DNA of 64,000 nt from NCBI RefSeq assembly GCF_009746125.1, contig NZ_CP041352.1, forward strand, positions 2,588,436 through 2,652,435. Direction: 5' to 3'. Both the position numbers and the translations under genes were made by a program. Each line of letters starts with the position of its first letter. The first letter of the stretch is position 1. Source of the stretch: Casimicrobium huifangae (lineage in GTDB: Bacteria > Pseudomonadota > Gammaproteobacteria > Burkholderiales > Casimicrobiaceae). Positions 55,487 to 63,677 of the stretch are shown piece after piece. The notes under the pieces were generated by a model. The model was not told where the DNA came from and made no database searches. It saw only the letters and a program-made list of their open reading frames with translations.

Positions 55487-56281
55487 TCATGCCCCGAGCA
55501 GGAAATCGACCATCAGATCGCGCACGCGGCCAAACATGTCTGCTCCGGTCATGGTGGCACAGCCGAGCTGGCGCGCTGCCGCGATCAAAGGTGTAATGGC
55601 AGGCACTGTAATCACACAACCGACGAACATGTCCGCCGACAGTCGGGCAACCTCCAGCGGATAAGGGTCTGCTTGCCGCATGCCGACCGGGGTCGCGTTG
55701 AGCACGATGTCGAATCCGGCCGGATCGGGGCTGCCATGCGTCACCGGTGCACGGCCCAGCGTAGCGAGACGATCCACCAGTGAGGTGCGGCGTGCCGCAT
55801 CCTCATCGTGGATTGCCAGCCCGCTAACCCCGGCCATCACCAGCGCATGCGCGATGGCTGAACCGGCACCGCCCGCACCTACCAGCAGCGCCCGCTTGCC
55901 CAGTGGCTCGCAGCCGTTGTCACGCATTGCAGCCACAAAGCCGAGACCATCGAAAATGTCGCCGTGCCAACTGCCGTCGGCATTGCGACGCATGGTGTTG
56001 ACCGTCTTCAGGAATCGCGCCCGGTCGGACGTACTGCCGCAGAGGTCGCAGCAAGCAAATTTGTGGGGGACCGTGACGATGATGCCGTCGACATTTTTTG
56101 CCAGCGATACGCCGCGCAACCAGTTGGCCAGATCAGCCGGTGCGACGTGCGCCGGCACTACGACAGCGTTTTGTTGGCGCTGGCCGAACGCTTGCGTCAC
56201 GCCTGCGGGCGACTTTACCTGCGCGATGGGGTCGCCGACGATAAAGTGGACGCGCGTTGCGCCATTGAGTGTCTCGATCAT
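55487..56281 (-). CDS. AroE-like shikimate/quinate dehydrogenase family protein
   Basis: 264 aa from MIETLNG (GGAAG 6 nt upstream). Substrate domain: IAQVKSPAGVTQAF in place of the usual SxSP/N-F, catalytic lysine K74 in VTVPHK, then VNTMRRNADGSWHGDIFDGLGF. In true AroE this reads GxNTDG, so the conserved Asn-Thr is replaced by Ile-Phe, while the catalytic Asp111 stays. The nucleotide site GKRALLVGAGGAGSAIAHAL is intact. This looks like a catabolic or otherwise specialised AroE relative rather than the biosynthetic enzyme. First gene of the minus-strand arm of the IclR island. Confidence 0.85.
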   Translation of the reverse strand: MIETLNGATRVHFIVGDPIAQVKSPAGVTQAFGQRQQNAVVVPAHVAPADLANWLRGVSLAKNVDGIIVTVPHKFACCDLCGSTSDRARFLKTVNTMRRNADGSWHGDIFDGLGFVAAMRDNGCEPLGKRALLVGAGGAGSAIAHALVMAGVSGLAIHDEDAARRTSLVDRLATLGRAPVTHGSPDPAGFDIVLNATPVGMRQADPYPLEVARLSADMFVGCVITVPAITPLIAAARQLGCATMTGADMFGRVRDLMVDFLLGA

Positions 56282-56356
56282 TTTGTCTTCCGCCGCCAGA
56301 TCTCTACCGGCCCGCAATTGGGTATGAAGTTGATTTTACTTGCTTTTTCTCACGCT

Positions 56357-56387
56357 TGGAATATTATTCCATTTTCGAATAAAATTC
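56357..56387. promoter_or_regulatory. Two palindromes, probable IclR-regulator operator
   Basis: TGGAATATTATTCCA (56357-56371) is a perfect palindrome around one central base. GAATAAAATTC (56377-56387) is a second, shorter one with its centre 18 bp away. They lie in the 232-bp divergent region between the aroE-like gene and the IclR gene, in a locally AT-rich segment. GAAT/ATTC half-sites of this kind are common for IclR-family regulators. Confidence 0.55.
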
Positions 56388-56513
56388 TACTTCCGCATAT
56401 CAGCAGGCAAACGCAGCAGTCGGAGGCACCCAGCAGCCGCAGAGCGGTCGCCAATCTCCTGCCGCCTGCGCAAATGCGGTGACTACGCGCTGGTGCAGCA
56501 ACACGAAAGCAAG

Positions 56514-57347
56514 ATGAACGGCATCCTTGAACGAACCCTGGGCATCCTGGAGCTGCTCTCCCAGCGCGGTGAACCTCTTGAGCTTGCCGCGATTGCAGAC
56601 CAGCTCGACATTCCGCGCAGCGCAACGCACCGTCTGCTGGCCGATCTGGTTCGCTGCGGTTATGTGCGGCAAACAAGAGACCACGGCGACTACGTATTGA
56701 CCACCAAACTGGTCTCGCTCGGACTGAGCTTTCTCAGCAACACGGGCATCGTTGATGTGGCACAGCCGCTGCTTAATCGCCTCGCCGAAATCTCGGGCGA
56801 GCTGGTACGGCTTTCAGTAATTGATGGTCAGCGCCTGACATGGGTTGCCCGCGCTCAGGGAGCGCGCCAGGGCTTGCGCTACGACCCGGACATGGGCAGT
56901 GACGCGCGACTATCCTGCTCCTCCTCCGGCATCGCCTGGATGTCCGCACTGAGCGATGAAGAAGCCCTTCGTCTGCTGGGTACCCAAGAGATCGGTAGCG
57001 CCGAGGAATTTGGTCCCAACGCGCCACGCACGGTGCAGGCCGTACTGGCGCACGTGCAGGCAGCACGCGAACGCGGCTACAGCATCACCGTCGAGACCTA
57101 TACCGCCGGCCTCAATGCGATGGCGGCGCCGGTTCGACTGGCTGGGCAGCCACCACTGGGCGTGGTCAGTATCGCCGGGCCAACAGTGCGTTTCACCGAG
57201 GCGCGGATGGAGTCGCTGGCGCCGGAGCTGCTGTCGTTCGCGGCTCAGCTCGCGGCCGCGAGCAGCGCCTCACCCTTCCTCAGTCGGGTCGGTCGAGGAG
57301 CAGCGCGAGCAGCCGACAGTGCGGCCAAACCGATCTATGCAGCCTGA
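56514..57347 (+). CDS. IclR-family transcriptional regulator
   Basis: 277 aa from MNGILERTLGILELL (a GTG at 56493 is an alternative). The N-terminal winged helix (about 3-65) includes LELAAIADQLDIPRSATHRLLADLVRCGYV. The effector domain (about 80-255) ends with VETYTAGLNAMAAPVRLAGQPPLGVVSIAGPTVRFT, the IclR signature. It stands between two divergent catabolic arms and presumably controls both through the palindromes at 56357-56387. Confidence 0.93.
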   Translation: MNGILERTLGILELLSQRGEPLELAAIADQLDIPRSATHRLLADLVRCGYVRQTRDHGDYVLTTKLVSLGLSFLSNTGIVDVAQPLLNRLAEISGELVRLSVIDGQRLTWVARAQGARQGLRYDPDMGSDARLSCSSSGIAWMSALSDEEALRLLGTQEIGSAEEFGPNAPRTVQAVLAHVQAARERGYSITVETYTAGLNAMAAPVRLAGQPPLGVVSIAGPTVRFTEARMESLAPELLSFAAQLAAASSASPFLSRVGRGAARAADSAAKPIYAA

Positions 57348-57375
57348 CTCGCTGACCACGTCGCCGGAGCGAGCA

Positions 57376-59088
57376 ATGCAAGTCGAGCATTGCGACCTGC
57401 TCGTCGCCGGCTCCGGTGCGGGTGGACTGTCGACTGCTGTGGTCGCAGCACATCTTGGCCTCAAGGTGATCGTTGTCGAGAAGGATTCACAATTCGGCGG
57501 TACGACCGCCTGGTCGGGGGGCTGGATGTGGGTGCCACGCAATCCACTGGCTGTCGCGGCGGGTATTGTCGAAAGCATCGACGCGCCACTCAACTACCTG
57601 CGCCACGAGCTCGGTGATGGATGCAACGAGCCTCTGGTACGCACTTTTCTTGAAAACGCACCGCACATGGTGACGTTCTTTCGCGAACAGACGGCGCTGC
57701 AGTTCATTGACGGCAACGTGATCCCCGATTTTCACGGCAACAGTCCTGACGCTGCGACCGGCGGTCGCAGCGTATGCGCAGCGCCGTTCGACGGACGTCA
57801 GCTCGGAGAGCACATCAGGCACCTGAAGCCCCCGCTCCGCGAAACGGCACCGTGGGGCATGGGAATCGCCTCAGGCGCGGATATACGGCACTTCTTCAAT
57901 GCCATGCGATCATGGTCTTCATTCGCCTACGTCACGCGACGCGTGCTGCGACATTGGCGTGATCGCCTGCTACATGGCTGCGGCATGCATCTGGTCAACG
58001 GCAATGCGCTGGTCGCCGCGCTGGTGCGTTCAGCGCTCGACCGCAACGTGGAAATTCGGCTCAACACCTCGCTGGTACGACTTGTCGGTGGCAATCAACA
58101 CGTCGGCGGCCGAGTCACCGGTGCCATCATTCACAGTCCACACGGCGACGTAGAAGTCCGTGCCACGCGCGGCGTCGTACTCGCCTGTGGCGGCTTCCCG
58201 CACGACATCGCGCGCAAGCAGCAACTGCTGCCGCACGCCCCTTCCGGTCGAGAGCACTGGTCGGCGGCAGCAGGGAGTTGCACCGGCGAAGGGCTTCGCG
58301 CGGGCGAAGAAGTCGGCGGTTCAGTATCCCGCAATCAGGCGTCACCCGCGGCACTCGCACCAGTTTCACTGGTACCCCGTCCCGATGGCAGCTTGGGCCA
58401 CTACCCCCACTTGCTGGAGCGGGCGAAACCCGGCCTGATCTCAGTCACGCGCGATGGCGTGCGATTCACCAACGAAGCCAACTCCTACTACGACTTCATG
58501 ACCGATCTGCTGCGCGTTTGCGATGGCAAGCCCACAGTCGAAGCGTGGCTGGTTTGCGATCACGCCTTCATCCGTCACTGGGGCCTCGGCGCTGCAAAGC
58601 CGGCGCCACTGCCACTCAGGCCGTATCTGCGATCCGGATATCTCAAGCGCGGGCGCACGCTGGCGGCGCTGGCGACCGAGTGCGGCATCAACGCGTCGGC
58701 GCTTACGGCAACGGTAGCTCGCTACAACAGCCAGACCGCTGCCGGCGTCGATGCGGACTTTCACAAGGGCGAAACCGCGTACAACCGAATTCAGGGCGAC
58801 GCTAAGCATGGTGGACCCAACCCCTGCATGGCGCCGATCACGCAGGCGCCGTTCTATGCGGTGAGGGTGGTTCCGGGCAGCCTTGGCACCTTTGCCGGGC
58901 TGGTGACGGACAACAACGCGCAGGTATTGGACTCCAGCGGCATGCCTATTGGTGGCCTCTACGCCTGCGGCAATGACATGAATTCGATCATGGGCGGGCG
59001 CTACCCGAGCGGTGGCATCACGCTCGGTCCGGCGATGACTTTTGGTTATCTGGCCGCCCGACATGCCGCGGCGTTGCCGCCGCATTGA
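57376..59088 (+). CDS. KstD-like FAD-dependent dehydrogenase (second paralogue)
   Basis: 570 aa from MQVEHCDLLVAGSG at 57376, preceded by GGAG; an ATG at 57337 would overlap the iclR end and lacks a ribosome site. FAD-binding DLLVAGSGAGGLSTAVVAA, VVEKDSQFGGTTAWSGGWMW, RGVVLACGGFPHD, and the C-terminal GLYACGNDMNSIMGGRYPSGGITLGP with Tyr and Gly at the KstD active-site positions. Same family and similar C-terminus as the 53710 product, but clearly diverged, so the pair may act on successive intermediates. Starts 28 bp after iclR and is probably co-transcribed with the next two genes. Confidence 0.86.
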   Translation: MQVEHCDLLVAGSGAGGLSTAVVAAHLGLKVIVVEKDSQFGGTTAWSGGWMWVPRNPLAVAAGIVESIDAPLNYLRHELGDGCNEPLVRTFLENAPHMVTFFREQTALQFIDGNVIPDFHGNSPDAATGGRSVCAAPFDGRQLGEHIRHLKPPLRETAPWGMGIASGADIRHFFNAMRSWSSFAYVTRRVLRHWRDRLLHGCGMHLVNGNALVAALVRSALDRNVEIRLNTSLVRLVGGNQHVGGRVTGAIIHSPHGDVEVRATRGVVLACGGFPHDIARKQQLLPHAPSGREHWSAAAGSCTGEGLRAGEEVGGSVSRNQASPAALAPVSLVPRPDGSLGHYPHLLERAKPGLISVTRDGVRFTNEANSYYDFMTDLLRVCDGKPTVEAWLVCDHAFIRHWGLGAAKPAPLPLRPYLRSGYLKRGRTLAALATECGINASALTATVARYNSQTAAGVDADFHKGETAYNRIQGDAKHGGPNPCMAPITQAPFYAVRVVPGSLGTFAGLVTDNNAQVLDSSGMPIGGLYACGNDMNSIMGGRYPSGGITLGPAMTFGYLAARHAAALPPH

Positions 59089-59161
59089 CGTCCGCAATGA
59101 TGACGTCTGTCTTCGTCGACAGCGCCTCGATCAACCGATTCTCCAGAACAAGGACCACCTC

Positions 59162-59788
59162 ATGTACTACGAAATCGCCACCATGACCTTGCCCTTTGGC
59201 ACCGCTGCGCAGGCAGCAAGTCAGGTACAAGCCTTCTGCTCAGCGCCCGAAGCCGGTGGTGAACTGCTCGGCTGCTGGTTCACCGATATCGGCACCCTGA
59301 ACCAGATGCTGGTACTACGCGGCTTTCCCGATGTGGCGAGGCTGCAGGCAGAGCGACAGCGCACTCAGGATGGTGGCAACGCCTTTGGCTGCGGATCAAT
59401 CTACCAATCGCTGACGCTCGACAGTTACCGCGCATTTCCGTGGATGCGCCCGGTTCGCCCGACCGCTGAAAGCGGCCTCCTGGGGCCCGTGTATGAGATT
59501 CGGACCTACGGCATCAAGCCGGACGGTGTACAGCCCACCATTGATCTGTGGCAACAGTTCGTGCCCGAACGCGAAAAAATCTCGCCATGCATCATCGCCA
59601 TGGTCGCGCTCGACGGCCCGCTGCGCTTCACCAACATCTGGGCGTACCCCTCGCTCGACGCACGCAGCAAGGCGCGAGCTGAAGCTGTCGCGCAGGGGAT
59701 CTGGCCTCCGAAAGGCGGCCCGGCATGGCTCACCACGGCGATGACATCGACCATCGCCTTGCCAACCCCAGTATCGCCATTGCGCTAG
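59162..59788 (+). CDS. NIPSNAP-family protein
   Basis: 208 aa from MYYEIATMTLPFGT. It has two ferredoxin-like alpha/beta halves: GCWFTDIGTLNQMLVLRGFPDV in the first and VYEIRTYGIKPDGVQPTIDLWQ...FTNIWAYPSLDARSKAR in the second, with ExRTY and W-Y/F marks of NIPSNAP. The biochemical role of bacterial NIPSNAP proteins is not established; they often accompany catabolic oxidoreductases, as here. Confidence 0.85.
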   Translation: MYYEIATMTLPFGTAAQAASQVQAFCSAPEAGGELLGCWFTDIGTLNQMLVLRGFPDVARLQAERQRTQDGGNAFGCGSIYQSLTLDSYRAFPWMRPVRPTAESGLLGPVYEIRTYGIKPDGVQPTIDLWQQFVPEREKISPCIIAMVALDGPLRFTNIWAYPSLDARSKARAEAVAQGIWPPKGGPAWLTTAMTSTIALPTPVSPLR

Positions 59789-59794
59789 CCGCTC

Positions 59795-60616
59795 ATGCGC
59801 ACCTATTCACTCGCCTATCTCACCACCAGTGCATTGCGACCCGCAGACATGGTGTCGCTTGCGGCAGAGCTGGGCTATGGCTACGTTGGCCTGCGCCTGC
59901 TGCCAAACGCAGCCGGTGCACCGCAGCAGCACCTGATTGGTGACGCAGTTGCCCTGCGCGAAACCCGGCAGCGGATACGTGATACTGGTGTCGGCGTGTT
60001 CGATCTCGAAATCATCCGCATCGGCAGCGACTTCGATGCGACGCGTTATGTGCCGTTACTTGAGGCAGGCGCCGCGCTGGGCGCGCACTCGCTGCTGGTC
60101 GCTGCCGACGACCCCGATCAGTCCCGGCTCGCCGACAACTTCGCGCGCATTTGCCAGCTCGCCGGACAGTACAGGTTGCATGCGAACCTCGAATTCATGC
60201 CGTGGACGGCGGTCAAGAACGCAAAACAAGCCGTCGCTCTCGTCGAGGCGGCAGGCTCGCCAGTCTGGGGAGGTGTGCTGGTCGACGCACTGCACTTCGC
60301 TCGCTCGGCAACCACGCGGGCGGACATCGCCGCCATTCCCCGCCATTGGCTGCACTATGCGCAGATTTGCGACGCGCCTGCCGAAATTCCCGCGACAGAT
60401 GAGGAGTTGATCCACACGGCCCGCCAGGAACGCCTGCTGCCGGGCGAAGGAGGCATCGACCTGAGCGGACTGTTTTCGGCGTTGCCGACTGATCTGCCGA
60501 TCAGCGTCGAGGTGCCCAACTATCTCCGCGTTCCGCGTCTTGGTGAGCGTGAGTGGGCAAGGCAGGCACTGGCTGCTGCGCGTGCGGTACTGTGCGACCA
60601 CCCGTCGATCCAATAG
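59795..60616 (+). CDS. Sugar-phosphate isomerase/epimerase-like TIM barrel (AP endonuclease 2 family)
   Basis: 273 aa, starting 7 bp after the NIPSNAP stop. AP_endonuc_2 fold, a metal-dependent TIM barrel. NLEFMPWTAVKNAKQAVALVEAAG provides the first metal Glu, GGVLVDALHFARS the Asp/His region, YAQICDAP the next His-equivalent strand, and SVEVPN the last Glu. This family includes xylose-isomerase-like epimerases and also 3-dehydroshikimate dehydratases, the second being attractive beside an AroE-like dehydrogenase. That role is inference; overall similarity cannot be measured here. Confidence 0.82.
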   Translation: MRTYSLAYLTTSALRPADMVSLAAELGYGYVGLRLLPNAAGAPQQHLIGDAVALRETRQRIRDTGVGVFDLEIIRIGSDFDATRYVPLLEAGAALGAHSLLVAADDPDQSRLADNFARICQLAGQYRLHANLEFMPWTAVKNAKQAVALVEAAGSPVWGGVLVDALHFARSATTRADIAAIPRHWLHYAQICDAPAEIPATDEELIHTARQERLLPGEGGIDLSGLFSALPTDLPISVEVPNYLRVPRLGEREWARQALAAARAVLCDHPSIQ

Positions 60617-60668
60617 CAACGCGTCTTCACGACTGAGTTGATCACAAGGCAGTACGGCGTCCACGCGC

Positions 60669-62774
60669 CTAGCGCCCGATCGTGCGTTTGAGCAAGGCCT
60701 CCATGCGGTTGTAGAACTCGACGCGGTTTTCCAGCTTTGCGTAGCCATGCCCTTCGTCAGCGCGCACCATCCATTCGACTGGCTTGCCCGCTCGCTCCAT
60801 TGCGTCACGCATCTTTTCGCCATGAATCAATGGCACACGCCGGTCTTCGCCACCGTACGCCATCAACACCGGCCTGGTAATGCGCTCCGCGTTCTGCGCC
60901 GGGGAGGTGGCTCGCAGTTGCGCGGTGTCGCGGTCGGGATCACCGACCATCAACGGGAACAGGTAGCGCATGAAATCGCTGTCACTGGAGTCTGACCATG
61001 TCACCGAATGAAACAACTGCAGGTCAGTCACGCCAACATAGTTAATGGCGCACTGGAACTGCTCGGGCGTGCGCACCAGCGCCTGCATCGCCGCGTAACC
61101 GCCGTAGCTCGCGCCGTAGATACACATGCGCTTTGGGTCCGCAATGCCCTGCTTCACGGCCCACTGTGCGGTGTCAGTGATGTCGTCCTGCATCGCTAAC
61201 CCCCATTGCCGGAAGCTGGCCAGCAAATGCCTTGCACCAAGGCCCGCCGTACCACGAAAGTTCGGCTGGATCACTGCGTAGCCACGCGATGCCAGAAACT
61301 GCGCCTCGGCGTCCCACTGCCACGCGTACCCCGGTACCCATGGGCCACCATGTACGATCACCACCAACGGCAGGTTTTTCGGCGCCACGTTGCGCGGTAG
61401 CGTGAGCAGCGCCGTCAGCGGCAGTTCATCGCGCGCGTTGAACTTCACGATGCGCGACTCCGCCATCAGCGCCGGCTTAAGCCAGGGCCGCGCGTCGATC
61501 AGGTATTCAAGTTTGCTGGTCTGGAAGTCAAACAGATACACCGTACCCGGCAGCCGGTCGGAAAACGAGTAAACCAGCATTCGCTTGCCCTGCTCTGGTG
61601 GCACGAAGAAGTTCACTGCGTTCGGCAGTTGCTGGTCGAATTGCCGCTGCAATGCGGCCCAACGCTCGTCCAGCCAGGCAATCGCCTGTCGCTCACCGCG
61701 ATAGCCGACACCAGCCAGCTTCTTCGCGACGGGGTCGAAGACGGGATACAGCAAGTCATAGTCATCGCGATGCGCCAGCACCGCCTGCGTCTGCCCGCGT
61801 TCGTCGAAACGCAGCAGCGCCGCCGTCAGCCGCGAGCTGGCGAGTCTCGCCTCGCTGCGGTCCTTGAGGCCGAAGCCAAAAATACTGCCGTCATAACCGA
61901 TCGAATGCGGCCAGCTGGCCGGTTCCCGGAAGTCGCCTTCGCTCCATTTGATCCAGGGTGACTTGTCGTCGCGGCGGTAGAAGACGCGGTTCACCGGCCC
62001 TTTGCTGGAGACCGCACCGCGCGGTATGCCATCGCGATCAAGCGCCCACTGCACGACGTCGCCGGGGTTATCGAAACTCAGCAGCTTCTTGCGTGCGGTA
62101 CGGGTGTTCAGGCGATAGACGTCGCTGGCATCGAAGTTGCGCTCGTTGCTGGCGACAATGATGTCGTCGCTGCCATCGGCGAGCGTGGCCATTACTCGTG
62201 TGTAACGTGGCCGCACGATGATGGCGCCACCCTCGCCCATCGGCAGCGCAAGGCGCTTTGCCTCGCTGCCGTCGCGGTCTACCGCGAACAGGCCCCCGGT
62301 GCGCCAGGGGTTGGCAATGCCCACCGGGTCGAACACGTTGCCGCTGACAAACACCAGCCGCCTCGAGTTGACCCAGTAATACTCGACGATGTCGGTGTCC
62401 GGCAGTGTTGCGATCATCCGGGACGTACGCTTTTCGACATCGATGACGGCGAGCCCGAGGCGGCCGCCAGCGCGCGCCAGAAAAGCGAGATGGTTGCCAT
62501 CAGGCGAGAGCCCAGGGCGGAATACGTCTGGCAGACGGAAAAAGTCCTGCGTCGCGATCTGCGCAGGCGGCGTAGCCGTCTGCGGCAATGCCGTGCCCGG
62601 CTGCGGTGGCGTGGCAAGCGCGGGCAAGGCCGGCGGCGAAACAGTGGCAGAGCCAGTGCTGGCTTGCGTTGATGACTGTGCGTACAGCGGCGCTAGCAGC
62701 AATGCCGCCAGCAGCAGCGAAAGCACCTTCCACCACTGGCGTCCGCCACGGTAGCCGCCAACAGTGCTGTGCAT
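60669..62774 (-). CDS. Secreted S9-family (prolyl oligopeptidase-type) peptidase
   Basis: 701 aa from the ATG at 62774, chosen because AGGGGG lies 7 nt upstream and the signal peptide (QWWKVLSLLLAALLLAPLYAQSS) then starts properly; an ATG at 62813 is the alternative. A beta-propeller-like N-terminal half is followed by an alpha/beta hydrolase domain. Nucleophile serine in CIYGASYGGYAAMQ, acid in YGGEDRRVPL and histidine in DEGHGYAK. Probably a periplasmic dipeptidyl or acylaminoacyl peptidase. It lies downstream of the LytTR regulator on the same strand and may be in its operon. Confidence 0.9.
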   Translation of the reverse strand: MHSTVGGYRGGRQWWKVLSLLLAALLLAPLYAQSSTQASTGSATVSPPALPALATPPQPGTALPQTATPPAQIATQDFFRLPDVFRPGLSPDGNHLAFLARAGGRLGLAVIDVEKRTSRMIATLPDTDIVEYYWVNSRRLVFVSGNVFDPVGIANPWRTGGLFAVDRDGSEAKRLALPMGEGGAIIVRPRYTRVMATLADGSDDIIVASNERNFDASDVYRLNTRTARKKLLSFDNPGDVVQWALDRDGIPRGAVSSKGPVNRVFYRRDDKSPWIKWSEGDFREPASWPHSIGYDGSIFGFGLKDRSEARLASSRLTAALLRFDERGQTQAVLAHRDDYDLLYPVFDPVAKKLAGVGYRGERQAIAWLDERWAALQRQFDQQLPNAVNFFVPPEQGKRMLVYSFSDRLPGTVYLFDFQTSKLEYLIDARPWLKPALMAESRIVKFNARDELPLTALLTLPRNVAPKNLPLVVIVHGGPWVPGYAWQWDAEAQFLASRGYAVIQPNFRGTAGLGARHLLASFRQWGLAMQDDITDTAQWAVKQGIADPKRMCIYGASYGGYAAMQALVRTPEQFQCAINYVGVTDLQLFHSVTWSDSSDSDFMRYLFPLMVGDPDRDTAQLRATSPAQNAERITRPVLMAYGGEDRRVPLIHGEKMRDAMERAGKPVEWMVRADEGHGYAKLENRVEFYNRMEALLKRTIGR

Positions 62775-62910
62775 ACGCCTGCCCCCTGCCGACGTGTTGG
62801 TACCGCTTGTCATGACGTCCAGTTTGCGGCGACAGGAGCCCGCCAGAAATCGATTTGCGACCAATGACGAGTGCCGGGGATCAGTGACGATACGGGCGAC
62901 GGGCTCCGCA

Positions 62911-63660
62911 TCACATCTGCTTGAACAGATGAAAGAAGTGGCGGCTGACCGCGATTTTTTCCGGGCAACCCCGGAGCACCAGTGAATGCTTTTCGACGCC
63001 ATCGCGAGTGATGCGCGTGATCCGGTTCACGTTGACGATCGCACTGCGGTGAACCTGCCAGAAGATTTCCGGGTCGAGGCCGTCGAGCAGCTCACGCAGC
63101 GAAGTTCGGATCAGCACATCCTCGGTCTCGGTAACAACCCTTGTGTATTTGGTGTCGGACTGGAAGAAGATCACATCATCGACCGGGAACATCTTCACGT
63201 CATGCCCGACCAGTGCCTTGATCCACTTGAGTCTCGGCGTGGTGCGTGGCGTCTGGCTGTTGAGCAGGTGGATGACCGGGGTGACATCGTCGGGCGGGGT
63301 ATCGATGCCCTTGCGCAATCGCTCCAGCGTCACCGCCAGCCGTTCCTCCTCGACCGGCTTCAGCAGGTAGTCCACCGCGCCGCGCTCAAACGCCTCGATC
63401 GCAAACTGGTCATAGGCGGTGCAGAACACGATGCGCGAACGATCACCAATTTCAGTAGCCACCTCCAGCCCGGACCGTATCGGCATGCGAATGTCGAGAA
63501 AACAAACGTCCGGTTGCGTGGCTTCAAACTTCTCCAGCGCATCAGCGCCGTTACCGGCCTCGGCGACCAGCTCGAAGTCGCTGTATGCAGCGAGCAGCTC
63601 GCGCATGCGGTCCCGCATCAGTGGTTCATCGTCGGCAATCAGGCAGCGAATCGGATCCAT
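62911..63660 (-). CDS. LytTR-family response regulator
   Basis: 249 aa. The receiver domain (1-120) has acidic D10/D11, phospho-acceptor D56 in DVCFLDIRMP and the lysine in YLLKPVEEERL. The C-terminal LytTR DNA-binding domain (about 148-245) has the FFQSDTKYTRVVTE, LIRTSLRELLDGLDPEIFWQVHRSAIVNVNRI pattern. AlgR/LytR-like regulators of this type control virulence, peptide uptake or surface functions. It starts 17 bp after the sensor kinase gene. Confidence 0.93.
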   Translation of the reverse strand: MDPIRCLIADDEPLMRDRMRELLAAYSDFELVAEAGNGADALEKFEATQPDVCFLDIRMPIRSGLEVATEIGDRSRIVFCTAYDQFAIEAFERGAVDYLLKPVEEERLAVTLERLRKGIDTPPDDVTPVIHLLNSQTPRTTPRLKWIKALVGHDVKMFPVDDVIFFQSDTKYTRVVTETEDVLIRTSLRELLDGLDPEIFWQVHRSAIVNVNRITRITRDGVEKHSLVLRGCPEKIAVSRHFFHLFKQM

Positions 63661-63677
63661 GGATGTTGCAATGCGAG

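Noticed and set aside
56956-57375. Possible 140-residue N-terminal extension of the second flavoprotein
   Set aside because: It overlaps the IclR gene in another frame and is Arg/Pro/Ser-rich; the FAD site lies directly after the well-positioned start at 57376.
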